From Argentina anserina (lineage: Eukaryota; Streptophyta; Magnoliopsida; Rosales; Rosaceae): DNA of 64,000 bases. The stretch spans positions 20,906,395 through 20,970,394 of the forward strand of contig NC_065878.1 of the NCBI RefSeq assembly GCF_933775445.1, in the 5' to 3' direction. Below, piece after piece: positions 52,802 through 63,836 of this stretch. The notes beneath the pieces are model-generated. The model did no database searches. It saw only the letters and a program-made list of their open reading frames with translations, and was not told where the DNA came from. Positions within the stretch are counted from its first letter, which is position 1; the number at the start of each line of letters is the position of its first letter. The position numbers were made by a program, and so were the translations under genes.

Positions 52802-54178
52802 AATACTTAATGAAATAATTCACCCACATAAGAAATTTCCATCACATGGTACAGAAAATTGAATTATATATAGATAGAAAATTAGAAACATTATTGATTT
52901 GTTTATAGAATACATTCATGGATTTCTCGAAGATTAAAAAAGAGCTCGCATATCATACAAATTAATACATGAAGTTTTTGTATTTATGTGTTTCAGTTTT
53001 AGTAAGTCTTTCATGGATGTTGGAAAAGGATTTGGGTTAATTAATAACAGTTTACAATATTATGATTATTTGAACAATTATTTTTTATTCAAACTATATC
53101 ATCTGCATTTCATTGGCCCCGACCACAATTTACAAACCTATTACTATCATCTATCTTTAGGTGGCTCCAACCACAATATACAGACCTATAACTATCCCAC
53201 AATAATTTTTAGTAGATTTTATCAAATGCATCCTTATATTTGTTAACTACTTAACAACAATTCAGCCTATGAAAATGAAATATGCCCCTAGATTTAATGT
53301 TTTATTTAGTTTACTCAAATACCTTAGACATCCATGCATACATATTCTAATTAACCATCTAAAACGAGATTCATTATGTACTACAAAATATAATTTTATC
53401 TGTAACATAGCTCATATATATGCATCTTTCATTAAGAAAAAGTAAACATATATATGACATGATGATATTATCTTAATTCACATGATCCCGATCAGGATAA
53501 TTATGCATGAGACAGCATATGGAGTGCATGCAATGGTACTTAATTATTGTCAATATTACATTCTTTCATGAATTAACAACCGGCCGGGATATCTCTACTA
53601 CCAAAGTGAACACTTGAAAAAGCTTTCACCAAATTGTGAACGGACAAATATACATTTTCATACTTTTATCATCACACACAAACAAAAAGACAATTATATA
53701 AATGTTTCAACAATGTGTTTTACCAAAACTGTGATTCGTAAGAAATAGAATAATCATTTATGTGTTTTAAGAATACACTTCAAATAAAATTCTGCAAACC
53801 CGTGCGATCAAAACACGTGCATCGCACGGGTACGAGACTAATAAATTATAAAATGTGTGTTTGAGAATTCATATTGAATGTTTTAAATAAAAAATTAAGC
53901 ATCCATAAAAATATGATGGCTAATACTACGTGTCATTATCCAAATAGGAGTATGCAGTTGTGTAATACAACTATCGTTTTATTTTAAACTCAGATTATTG
54001 ATATCTCGATCGATTAGATGATTGCATCTAACATGCACGAGTTGAAGTCACGACGTGTCTAATTCAGAAACAAATTTGCCAGTCACATTTATCATGTCCA
54101 CCACCGCCTTAAGTAAATATTAAGTGTATTTTATAATACTATAGTTGTAAATTTGTTAAGAAAAATGACACTTGACAT
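52802..54178. other. AT-rich repeat-derived sequence with probable Helitron 3' end
   Basis: No gene recognised. A probable Helitron terminus lies at 53800-53841; the rest is AT-rich sequence in which the matching 5' end was not located. Confidence 0.4.
53798..53841 (+). mobile_element. Probable Helitron 3' terminus
   Basis: A hairpin formed by ACCCGTGCGAT and ATCGCACGGGT is followed after about 6 bases by CTAA (53838-53841) and then T, matching the Helitron 3' rule (subterminal hairpin, CTRR end, insertion between A and T). The 5' TC end was not found, so the element length is unknown. Confidence 0.45.
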
Positions 54179-54573
54179 TTGGTGGGGTGGTGGGCGATAA
54201 ATTTGCTTCTCTTTTCTCTGAGACTCCGAGAAGAAACCTTTAGATCGATAGATCGGGTTTTTCATGGATCTACAATCAGTCGTAGGCAGGAATCACGGCT
54301 ATTTGCCTATGAAGACGGCTACGCAGCCGTACGGCGTATTTCGTCGTCGGCAAAGGGCCGTCGATATTTAATATTCCCCTCAACATACCTTTCAGGTACA
54401 ACTTTCATATCCAAAGATTCAATCTTTACCTTACTTTTCTCTTTTTTGGTCCACGCCCCCGATCCGATGTCATTGTGCTCCAAACGCAATGTGACATCGT
54501 TTGTGTCCTAAACCCACTGCGCCATCGTTTGGGTGGCAAACCCTCACCGACGTCGTTTTGGGTGCGATTTCGT

Positions 54574-54583
54574 ATATAAATAG
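54574..54583 (+). promoter_or_regulatory. TATA box of the foldback locus
   Basis: TATATAAATA, preceded by three diverged repeats of an ACATCGTTTGTG / GCCATCGTTTGGGT / GACGTCGTTTTGGGT word at about 54490-54565. A transcript start about 30 bp downstream is expected, near 54605-54615. Confidence 0.5.
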
Positions 54584-54680
54584 CAGTATCACGGCTAATT
54601 GTCTTTATCTTCTTCAGAATCACACAATTCATAAAACCACACTCAAAGAGAAACAGGGGCAGAGATGCTTGTACCCGCGA

Positions 54681-55169
54681 CTAGGTTGCACGGACACGCC
54701 ATTATAGTGGCGTATCGCGTGTCCGACACGGACACGCACACGGACACGCCGGACACGCGTGTCCAAATCGGACACGCGGACACGTACCAACTCATAATAA
54801 AAGTGAAAGTGCTTATGGGGAGAATCGAATCTTGGTCATCCAAGGCACTAAACAACTCCTCAACCATTCCAACAGATTCAGTTTTTGTTATATTTATGCA
54901 CACTTTAATATATATATAAGGAGAGAAACTCGTGATAAAAATAAGAATGTTTGTGGTGGGATTCGAACCTTGGTTATCCAAGGTACTTATCAAGTCCTTA
55001 GCCATTCTAACAAGTTATGTTTTCATCATTTTAATGCACACTTTGACATATATATACATCTAAAATTCTAAATACTTTCAAATTTATAAAATAATTTTTT
55101 AATAAATATATATATTAAAATAATATTTAATTAACGTGTCCACCACGTGTCCGTGTCCGTGCTACTTAG
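54681..55169. mobile_element. hAT-type MITE (MITE-3), 489 bp, in the leader of the foldback locus
   Basis: Ends CTAGGTTGCACGGACACG and, reverse-complemented, CTAAGTAGCACGGACACGG. It is flanked by a perfect 8-bp duplication ACCCGCGA (54673-54680 and 55170-55177). The subterminal zones are dense in GGACACG/CGTGTCC words, which can self-pair. The interior holds two copies of an approximately 104-bp unit, 138 bp apart (54815-54918, 54953-55056). Confidence 0.88.
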
Positions 55170-55417
55170 ACCCGCGATCATCAGAAAAATCGAAGGCGCT
55201 GATCATCTCAATCAGGTAATCAGATCCGAGGATCTCTATCTGTCATTGAGTCTGATTTTAGATTGGGCTATGAAATTGCGAATCTATGGTTTTAGATTGG
55301 GCTTTTGATTTGGACTGACTATGAAATTGCGAATCTATGATGCTAATCTCTAATTCTCGTTATTTTGAGTGTTCGGATTGTTGTCGGTTATTATTCATGT
55401 TTTTGAATTTTGTATAG

Positions 55418-55586
55418 GGTGTGGATTTGGGGCCCTTGATTCTGTTCAAGGAGTTGGAGGAGGAGGCTGATTTCGGGCTGCTGATTCTCTTCAAGGATTT
55501 GAAGGAGCAAAATCAGCCTTCAAGAGAATCAGCAGCCCGAAATCATCCTCCTCTTCCAACTCCTTGAAGAGAATGTTGGTTCTCGC
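55418..55586 (+). ncRNA. Candidate MIRNA/hairpin-RNA exon with 58-bp foldback
   Basis: Left arm 55439-55496 and right arm 55517-55574 are 58 nt each, reverse-complementary with only 4 mismatches and no gap, around a 20-nt loop. The exon is bounded by an acceptor TGTATAG| (55417) and a donor TCTCGC|GTAAGT (55587). It lies downstream of a TATA box (54574) and a probable first exon (about 54605-55215, donor ATCAG|GTAATC, carrying MITE-3), and is followed by a probable third exon from 55670 (acceptor TTTTGCAG|). The left arm also contains two direct copies of TGATTCT-TTCAAGGA. The exon is open in one frame and encodes a short Glu/Leu-rich peptide ending at a tga inside the right arm, so an origin by inverted duplication of a coding segment is plausible. 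Small-RNA production is inference. Confidence 0.5.
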
Positions 55587-55589
55587 GTA

Positions 55590-58500
55590 AGTATTGTAAT
55601 CGTATATTTTGCTTTTGTCTACTTTTGGATTTTTAATTAGTGGCCTGCCTAATATTTTTTCTTTTGCAGGACTGCTGCCCTAGGGCATTCCGTGCAAGGG
55701 TCAGTTTCAGCTTTTAGCCGATGGTGCGGAAGTTTCCACTTTCTTCACCCCACCCATGTGGTGTTTACTGATGATGAATGAGGTAATTTTTCATGGAATG
55801 ATGTTGTTCATTGAGTTAATAAAATCAATCCACAGCTCACAAGCCCGTGCGGGACTGACCCTGTTTTTTGACCTATTTACTCGACTGCCCTACGTGTTTT
55901 TATTTTTACTTTTTTGTGGCCTCATTCTTCACTCTCGGTTCTTCCAGTTCTCAGGTTGTTTTCTCCTCTCCCCTTAAACAAGTTTTTAAAACCCTAATTT
56001 ACTTCAATCAAGCTCCTCTCCATATTTTCATCTATTCACATCTACTCTTTGGTTTACATGTGGTTCTCTGATTTTGGGTTTCTTTTGTTTAGGTGCTTTG
56101 GGATTAGTTTTTTGGATTTATTGATAGAGCGTTAATTAAAACGTCTATAATAAACCCTGTAAAATATCATCGTTAGTATAGAATAAGCATGGATCGTTCT
56201 TTCCGGGGAATTGAAGGGAACTCTAAACTTTTAATGTTAACAAATAATTGGGGGATTGAGATTGATTATTAACTACTAAAATAAAACCTAAATTATTATT
56301 TACATAATCAACTTCTCTTTAACAAACTTAAACCAAATTTACCATTACACCACATAATTACAAGTTCAAACCTATCATGCATTCTAATTTGACCAATTAC
56401 ATACTTTTTAGACACATATACAATTAGAGCCTTAGGAGATCATCTAATCATGCAAGATTTCAATTAACATTTAGATTGACTTAGGGCCTAATCTAAATTT
56501 GAATGCAATCGAATTCAATAACACTTAGAGTATAAATCAAACAAGATTACATTTAAGCACCAAATCTTTGTTGGAGACATGTTTCATGTGTGGCGTCACC
56601 CACCATGGTTTCACATGCAAATTTTCAGAATTTTTACCACTTTTAATCAATATAAACCGAACATACTAGGGCATGATTCGATTTGTGTCAATATGGTTGA
56701 TGAATCTAGCATTCAAACAGAATCTTAGGGACTGCATCTAAGCACTAAATTCATATGCACATATCTAAAAATTATCTACAAGTATAAGAAAGATGAATAG
56801 AGCATACCAATAGAAATATAAACTTCAATAATTATAAGAACATAAATTCGGTATAGTCTAAAAAAATATCAAATACAATCTGAAAAATTCTAAAACAAAT
56901 ACAAAACCAATATTTCCACATAAACAACAACTTACAATCTTCATAGACAAATAATTGTAGATTAACAAAAATAGACGAAGCCATAGAGATGAGTTGTGAG
57001 AATCACACGTTGTAGGAACCTTGGAGGTGTGTCTTCAATGGTGAAACTCGGTGGAGATGATGATAGTTTTGGGGTGGACGGCTTGGCTAATTTGTGAGGA
57101 AAGTTTTATGGTGTTGTTTTGATAGAGTTTTGGCTCTTGAATGCAAATAAGAAGTGATCTTATTTGAGAGGTGAAGCCATGTATATATAGAGGAAAGAAT
57201 GAGGGTAGTTGCATATTTCCTCATATTATAATGTCATGCTTTAATCCCTAAAACATGCCATGTTTTATGCCTTTAATGATCATCGTCTATTTAATTATTG
57301 CATGACTTGGCTCAATCTTTTGTTCTTTAATTATCTCTTCAATTCAGTCTGAAAATAAGAAAATAAAATCATAAGTAAGAGATAATTAGTTTCAAAACCT
57401 AACATGGATTCCTAGTCAAATTAGGATTCTAAACCAATTATGCGTTTTAAACTCATATAAGCACAAAAATGCATCTAATACCGCTCAAGACTCTTACTAC
57501 GACTCAATGACTCAATAATACAACAATAAGGGTTAAGAAAAGTACAAATTGAAGTAAAAACATGTTAAGAACGTCACACAAAGTGCTCTTATCATTGGTG
57601 CTCATAAATAAGGTACAGTCTCTTATCACAAAGTGCTCTTACAAAAATGCATCTCCTCTCTTAATCAATATTCTTTATATTAATTGTCTGAGTCTGTAAC
57701 TACTCAGTTTGATTATGGATATGTTAAATTCTATAGCTTAGTGATTTTTTTTTTCATTTTGCCATTTCGTGTGAGCGATAACCTAGAACCCATCTCTTAT
57801 AAATTTGAGTTCAACTATAATTGGTCTCTGATAGCGATATCAGGAAATCAAAAACTTTCGTAAGATTATGTACAACCACTCTTCTCACTACCTGTCCTCC
57901 ATCTTTGTGATCTCTTAATTATCCGTCTCTCCCACATGTGTCCGTCTCTCCCACATGTGTGCACCTATTGTGGAAAATTTTGTGTGATTTCATTGAGGGT
58001 TCCTATATAGTGAATTTCTAAGGTTAAGTGGTTTATGCTGGAATTTTAGGTCTTATTTAGTGTTCCATTTTACTTCAAATTTTGACAATATGTTCTCTTA
58101 TGTGCACTTTTGATCTGTAGAATTATGTGCTAATTGTTTATGTGATTAAATTATAGGGATTTCCTGAGGTACAAGTGGTCGGTGCTGAAAAATTCCCGTG
58201 TTTGCAGAGCATCACCTTTCAGTTCGGATATTACTAAGTTTTAAGCCTTCGTTTTGCTTGAACTTTGTGGAGCTAGTCATCCATATGTAAACCATGGATC
58301 TGGAAATTTAGTACGCAAATATCAGGAATTAGATGCCCAGTAACAAATTGCTTTCTTCTAATTTTGTTTTCTTGCCTTTCCTTTTATTGCACTTCTTGAT
58401 GGTTGTATATTCTTTTTGAATGTATTCGGGTCCTTACTCTTGCAAAACCTCTGATAATAACTAAGCTGTTGTATATCAGTTGATTAATCTTTAGGGTTTA

Positions 58501-58597
58501 GGTGTATATATCTCACGTGATGTGATGATAAGTAGAAGACAAAAGTTCCATGTTTTTAATAAGAGCTATAGAACAATGAACAAGCTTTTAATGTGGG
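55590..58597. other. Intergenic / possible 3' part of the foldback transcript
   Basis: A possible third exon starts at 55670; beyond about 56000 the sequence is AT-rich with no gene recognised. A two-copy 19-bp tandem repeat (TCCGTCTCTCCCACATGTG) is at 57922-57959. The right end carries the left target duplication of the LINE (58582-58597). Confidence 0.4.
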
Positions 58598-61500
58598 TTT
58601 ATGCAAGAACTACGGTAACAGAGCGTCGTCGGCTTTGGAATAATCTGCTTCATATTAAAAATGCCTTTGTTCAGGGACCCTGGATAGTGTTGGGTGACTT
58701 TAATTGTGCCTTGGGTGCTCATGAAAAACGATGTGGAATTCTTTCCAATGTCGTTTCATGTTCAGACTTTCAGGACATGTCAACTAATTGTGAGTTGGTC
58801 CATCTTCCTACTAAAGGATTGCCTTATACCTAGATGAATAGAAGGGGTGTCGGTGCAAGTGTTGAAATGAGGCTTGACCGGTGTCTTAGAAATTTCTCTT
58901 GGATGGATGTTTGACACAATTTGGAGTGCACTACTCTTCCTCGTTTTTCCTCATATCATTGTCCTCTTTTAGTGTCATTTTCAAAGCTTATACCTAACCA
59001 AAGATCACCATTTCGGTTCCATCGCATGTGGCTAGATCATTAAAGCTTTCTATCTTTGGTGAAGGAGGTTTGGCAGGGTTTTCATTTCTATGGTAATCCA
59101 ATGTTTGTTTTGGCTTTTAAGCTGCGGACTCTTAAACCTCGGATTCGGGTTTGGAATAAAGCTGAGTTTGGGGATGCAAACATAATGGTGGAGAAGTCAT
59201 TTGATGATTTGTATATAATTCAGCGGGAAATTGCTAGTTTGGGTCATTCTCATGACTTGCTTTCCAGGGAGAGTGTTGTCAGTGCTTAAGTTCATAAGGC
59301 TCTTTTGTTTCAAGAGAAATTTTTATGTGATAAACCAAAAATAAAATGGCTTACTGAAGGTGACCGAAACTCTTCTTTCTTCCCTGCAATGGTTAAAGTC
59401 AGGCATCTTAAACAGTCATTATCAACTATGAGAGATAGAAACAGTATTATTGAGGACCCAAAAAAGATTAGTGATCATGTGGTAAATTATTTCAATGGCC
59501 TCTTCACAACAAATTCTTTTGTAAGAGACAATGGTCTAGTTTCTCAGGTAATTCCTAATCTCGTGACTACTGAGGATAATGCAATGTTAACAGCCATTCC
59601 CACATCTGAGGAAATATTTCAGACTATGTGTTACATGGATCATAATAGTTCTCTTAGTCGAGATGGTTTTGGTGGAATTTTCTTATGAAATGTTGGTCAG
59701 TTGTTGGTGCAGAGGTAGTCCAAGCTGTTCAGAGTTTTTTCAATACTGGATACATTCTCCCCCACTTTAATTCCAATTTAATGATCTTGATTCCTAAAGT
59801 CCTTGGAGCAGACACCGTAACGCAGTTGCGTCGTATTGCTATGACGAATTTTATTTTCAAGCTTATCACAAAGATTTTAGCTGATCGTTTGGGAAGTATT
59901 ACTACTCGGATTATTTCACCCAACCAAAGTGCTTTTCTTAGAGGCCGTACTATTGCAGACCCCATTATTTTGACTTCAGAATGCATTAACCTTATGGATC
60001 GTAATTGTAAGAGCGGTAACATTGCAATTAAGTTTGATATGCAAAAGGCATTTGACACGCTTGATTGGGGTTTCTTACTTCGGGTTTTGAAGGTTTTTGG
60101 TTTTTCAGATCCTTTTTGTGACTGGATTAATGCAATTTTGGGGTATGCACACTTATCAATTTTAGTTAATGGTGAGATAGAAGAGTTTTTTCCTTGTTCT
60201 CGTGGTGTTCGTCAAGGAGATATTTTGTCACTTATTCTCTTTTGTCTTGCGGAAGAGGTTTTAAGTAGATGTCTCACTAAGCTGGATGAGGATGGACTTA
60301 TTGATTTACTGTCATCTCCTCTTGGTATTACTTCACCTTCGCATGTTCTATTTGCAGATGACATTACTACTCGGATTATTTCACCCAACCAAAGTGCTTT
60401 TCTTAGAGGCCGCACTATTGCATACCCCATTATTTTGACTTCAGAATGCATTAACCTTATGGATCATAATTGTAAGGGCGGTAACATTGCAATTAAGTTT
60501 GATGTGCAAAAGGCATTTGACACGCTTGATTGAGGTTTCTTATTTCGGGTTTTGAAGGTTTTTGGTTTTTCAAATCCTTTTTGTGACTGGATTAATGCAA
60601 TTTTGGGGTATGCACACTTATCAATTTTAGTTAATGGTGAGATAGAAGAGTTTTTTCCTTGTTCTCGTGGTGTTCGTCAAGGAGATATTTTGTCACTTAA
60701 AGTCTTGCGGAAGAGGTTTTAAGTAGATGTCTCACTAAGCTGGATGAGGATGGACTTATTGATTTACTGTCATCTCCTCTTGGTAATACTTCACCTTCGC
60801 ATGTTCTATTTGCAGATGACATTATGGATTTTATGTGGGGTACCGAGAGATCTTTGAAGAATCTAATGAAGTTTATGGAGGAATATGTCTTGAATTCAGG
60901 GCAAAAAGTCAATAAATCTAAATCGCTTGTATTCCTTGGGAAATATGCTCACCGTAGACGCTTTGTTATCCGAAAAAATTTGGGTGTCAAGCAGGGGTCT
61001 CTTCTATTCACATACCTTGGGGTTCTGATTTTCCAGGGACGTCCCAAGAGGGTGTATTTTTAAGCCATTGCAGATAGAGTGAGATGCAAGTTTTCCTCTT
61101 GGAAATGTTCTTTGTTGTCACAAGCGGGTAGGTTACAACTTATTCAGTCAGTGATTCAAGGCATTTTGGTTTATAGTTTTCAGATTTATGAGTGGCCGAC
61201 TGGTTTATTTCATGACCTTCAATCTTGGATCATGAATTTTTTTTGGACTGGAGACCCTTTGAAAATAGGCATGCCTCTTGTTGCTTGGCGTCACTGTTGT
61301 AAACCCAAAGAGGAAGGAGACTTGAGGTTACGTGATCTATTTGAGGCTAATCGTGCTCTTATGATAAAGAGATGTTGGGAGATGCTCTCATCTTCCTTTT
61401 CAGCCTCTATTTTGCTTAGAGCTCGTTTTTTGAAAGATGATTTCCAACCTATAAGTCTTACAAGAGATCTTCAGTTTGGTTGGGTCTCAAAAAAGTTTGG

Positions 61501-62559
61501 CCAATGTTTTTGAATTCTTTGCATTGGAGTGTTGGTGATGGTAAGAGGATATCCTTTTGGCAAGATAATTGGTTGGATGAGCCTTTGGCTACTAGTGTTG
61601 GAGTAAGTGGCTCTATTCCACTTCATGCTAAAGTGAATGATGTTATTGTTGATTCTCATTGGGTTCTCCCAGTAGATTTTATTTCTTCATTCCCTCAAGC
61701 AGCAGAAAAAATTAAGCGCATTGCTCTGCCTGATGCAGACACATCTGACTCTCTTTTATGGCCGCACTCCTCCTCAAGAATTCTGACAGTAAAAGAAGCT
61801 TTTATTTTCTTCTCAAATCATGGTGAGCATATAGATTGGGGGTAAAGTGATCTGGAGTAAAACAATTCAACCCTGCAAAACTCTTGTTGTTTGGAATGCT
61901 CTTCATGGGCGTTTACTAACTGATGATGCTTTAGAACGGCGAGGTTTTTCACTTCCATCTCGTTGCTCCTTTTGTGGAAGTCATGCAGAATCGGGTACAC
62001 ATCTTTTTTTGCATTGTTATGAAATTGTTGCTTTATGGAAATGAGTTTGCCTTTTATTTTCTCATTCATTCTCGCCTTGGGGTATCATTGATGAAGTGTT
62101 TAATTGTGTTGGTGTTTCAGCGTTCCCAAAACCTAAACGTCAACTTTGGTTTCTAGTCTCATGTAATCTAATTTGGTTTATTTATATCACTAGGAATCTA
62201 GTGCGTTTCGAATGTAAGATTTTTAATATGTTGGAAGCTCAACGTCATCTTTTGGAATTGTTCAGAGAGTCTGCTTTTCATTCTTTTCATCCTTACAAGA
62301 AGCATAATGGGATGTCTATTTTCTCTATTATTGGTATCTCACAACTGTCTGTCAATGCTACCAGCTTCATCTCGTCCTTTGATCAAAGGTTTCTTGGCTA
62401 AGAGTTTGCTTTTTGCTAGGGTTTTTATATCTATGGTTTTACATGTGTGGGTGTACACATGTCGGATGAAGATTTTGTTTATCCTCTTTGTTGGAATTTA
62501 TCAGACATAGGATGTTATGCTTTTTGCCCCCTCATTTGTTAAATAAATTAATTAAAAAA
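58598..62559 (+). mobile_element. 5'-truncated, degenerate L1-type LINE retrotransposon
   Basis: A non-LTR element flanked by a 16-bp direct repeat AAGCTTTTAATGTGGG (58582-58597 and 62560-62575). It ends in an A-rich tail (TAAATTAATTAAAAAAA) directly before the right copy. Remnants in order: C-terminal part of the AP-endonuclease domain (GPWIVLGDFNCALG, about 58670-58840), reverse transcriptase (ISPNQSAFLRGR, KFDMQKAFDTLDW, GVRQGD, FADD; about 59690-60900), a maturation/thumb region (61080-61510), and the plant LINE zinc-binding region (WNALHGRLLTDDALERRG ... CSFCG ... HLFLHC, 61850-62044). Many stops and frameshifts break it (for example near 58831, 58912, 59039, 59287, 60532, 61061, 61511), so it is dead. 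The 5' truncation removes ORF1 and the front of the endonuclease. Confidence 0.92.
59898..60820 (+). repeat. Tandem duplication (465 bp) inside the LINE reverse transcriptase
   Basis: Copy 1 is 59898-60362 and copy 2 is 60363-60820; copy 2 has a 7-bp deletion after TTTTGTCACTTA and a few substitutions. The RT motifs from ISPNQSAFLRGR to FADD therefore appear twice in a row. Confidence 0.93.
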
Positions 62560-63441
62560 AAGCTTTTAATGTGGGAGCATTCAGCTATGCACCCAACCTC
62601 TGAGAGCCCAACTTCACTTTTATAAACGATGTTTAGTTTGTGTTTAGCAAAAGTGCAAAACAGTCTCAAAGGGTTTCTTCGGTCAAACACTCGAACGTAA
62701 TTTGTAGTTTGCATTCTGGAAAGTCTCTAACTTCAGATGTATGACTGGTTGTCAAGCTCCTTTGCCACCGTCGACGTCTATGTTGTCGAGCTCGTCGGAT
62801 TGTTCTTTGAGTAATCCCATACCAAAAACCCAAACCCCCCGCCTGGTTCTCTGATATCCCACCACCGCCGCCACCCCCAAACTCAAAATCAAATGCAGAA
62901 GAAGAGACCAACCAAGAGGTCAATCGAAAAGAAGGAGAATATGGATGTCTTGTTTTGAGTATACCGGAGACGGTTGAAGTCGAATCCATAATCATATTTA
63001 ATCTATACTACTAAGGCTATGTTTATCAACCACAATGAGTGATATGACTGATATCAGTCCATACAGAGCATTTTTTAATAAGGACCTAGTTGTTAAGGAT
63101 TTGGTAAGGACTTTCAATCTCATCCTCAAATCAACTGAATGATTCTAATTTTAAAGACCCAATCATATGACCCAGTCAAAACCACCTCTTCCGTTGATAA
63201 TGTGAATAATTGCACTATCCACCTTATCAATTGTGAAAAGATTACGCTCGAAGTTGATACTCAAATATTGTCGCTTCATACACCTTGGTATGATTTTTAC
63301 TACATCTCTTGTTTAGTTTTCATTAAGAATGGTCTTGTGTTCTTGAATCTAGAGTCTTTTTGGATAAATTCTTTGCCTTTTTTTTTTCAATTTGAATTTG
63401 AATTTGGTGTTATGTAGTTTATAAACGAAATGCTGTGCTGA

Positions 63442-63447
63442 CACGTG
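63442..63447. promoter_or_regulatory. G-box / ABRE core in the glyoxalase II promoter
   Basis: CACGTG within ACACGTGT, about 40 bp upstream of the TATA box. This palindrome is bound by bZIP and bHLH factors and would fit stress or ABA responsiveness; function is inferred. Confidence 0.4.
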
Positions 63448-63483
63448 TAAACTTGAGACGACGGACCTCCTGGATCTTGGAGC

Positions 63484-63491
63484 TATATAAA
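63484..63491 (+). promoter_or_regulatory. TATA box of the glyoxalase II gene
   Basis: TATATAAA, 86 bp upstream of the ATG at 63570. Confidence 0.6.
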
Positions 63492-63569
63492 CGACAACCC
63501 GATAGACATCGTAGAAGACTAAGTATAGACTCTACTGGATCTCTCGCTGCACACTGTTACTTGTCGAAG

Positions 63570-63836
63570 ATGAAAATCCATCACATTGCTTGCTTGGACG
63601 ACAATTACTCATACCTGTAAGCTCTAAATCCCAATTCAAATTACCATTATTTGATTGTTAGGGTTTTACTGATTGCTACTAATTTCGTTTTGGGTTTTTT
63701 GGGGGTGAATCAGAATCATTGACGAGAGCACCAAAGAAGCCGCGGTTGTGGATCCTGTTGAGCCCGAAAAGGTTCTTAAAGCGGCTCAAGAACACGGTGC
63801 CCAAATCAAATTTGTCCTCACCACTCACCACCATTG
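63570..63836 (+). CDS. GLX2-2: Cytosolic hydroxyacylglutathione hydrolase (glyoxalase II), first two exons, cut by window edge
   Basis: Metallo-beta-lactamase-fold thioesterase that hydrolyses S-D-lactoylglutathione to D-lactate and glutathione in methylglyoxal detoxification. Exon 1 is 63570-63616 ([16 protein letters not shown]) and exon 2 is 63714-63836 ([20 protein letters not shown] ... FVLTTHHH). The donor ACCATTG|GTACTG interrupts the metal-binding THHHWDH motif after the second base of Trp, so the last Asp-His pair lies beyond the window. No transit peptide precedes the domain, hence the cytosolic isoform. In Arabidopsis, GLX2-2 (At3g10850) and MES17 (At3g10870) are near neighbours as I recall, which matches both being in this window. 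Confidence 0.9.

Larger units (their letters stand above)
62576..63569. other. Region between LINE and glyoxalase II, with promoter
   Basis: On the minus strand 62666-62989 is open from ATG (MDSTSTVSGILKTRHPYSPS...) with a Gly run and an Arg-rich part; I do not recognise it and cannot tell whether it is a real exon. The right end is the glyoxalase II promoter and leader. Confidence 0.4.

Noticed and set aside
54955..54980. tRNA-like B-box word in MITE-3
   Set aside because: No A box or cloverleaf can be formed; treated as part of the MITE repeat unit.
62666..62989. Minus-strand open frame with Gly run as a coding gene
   Set aside because: No recognised family and no clear splice continuation; mentioned only within the intergenic entry.
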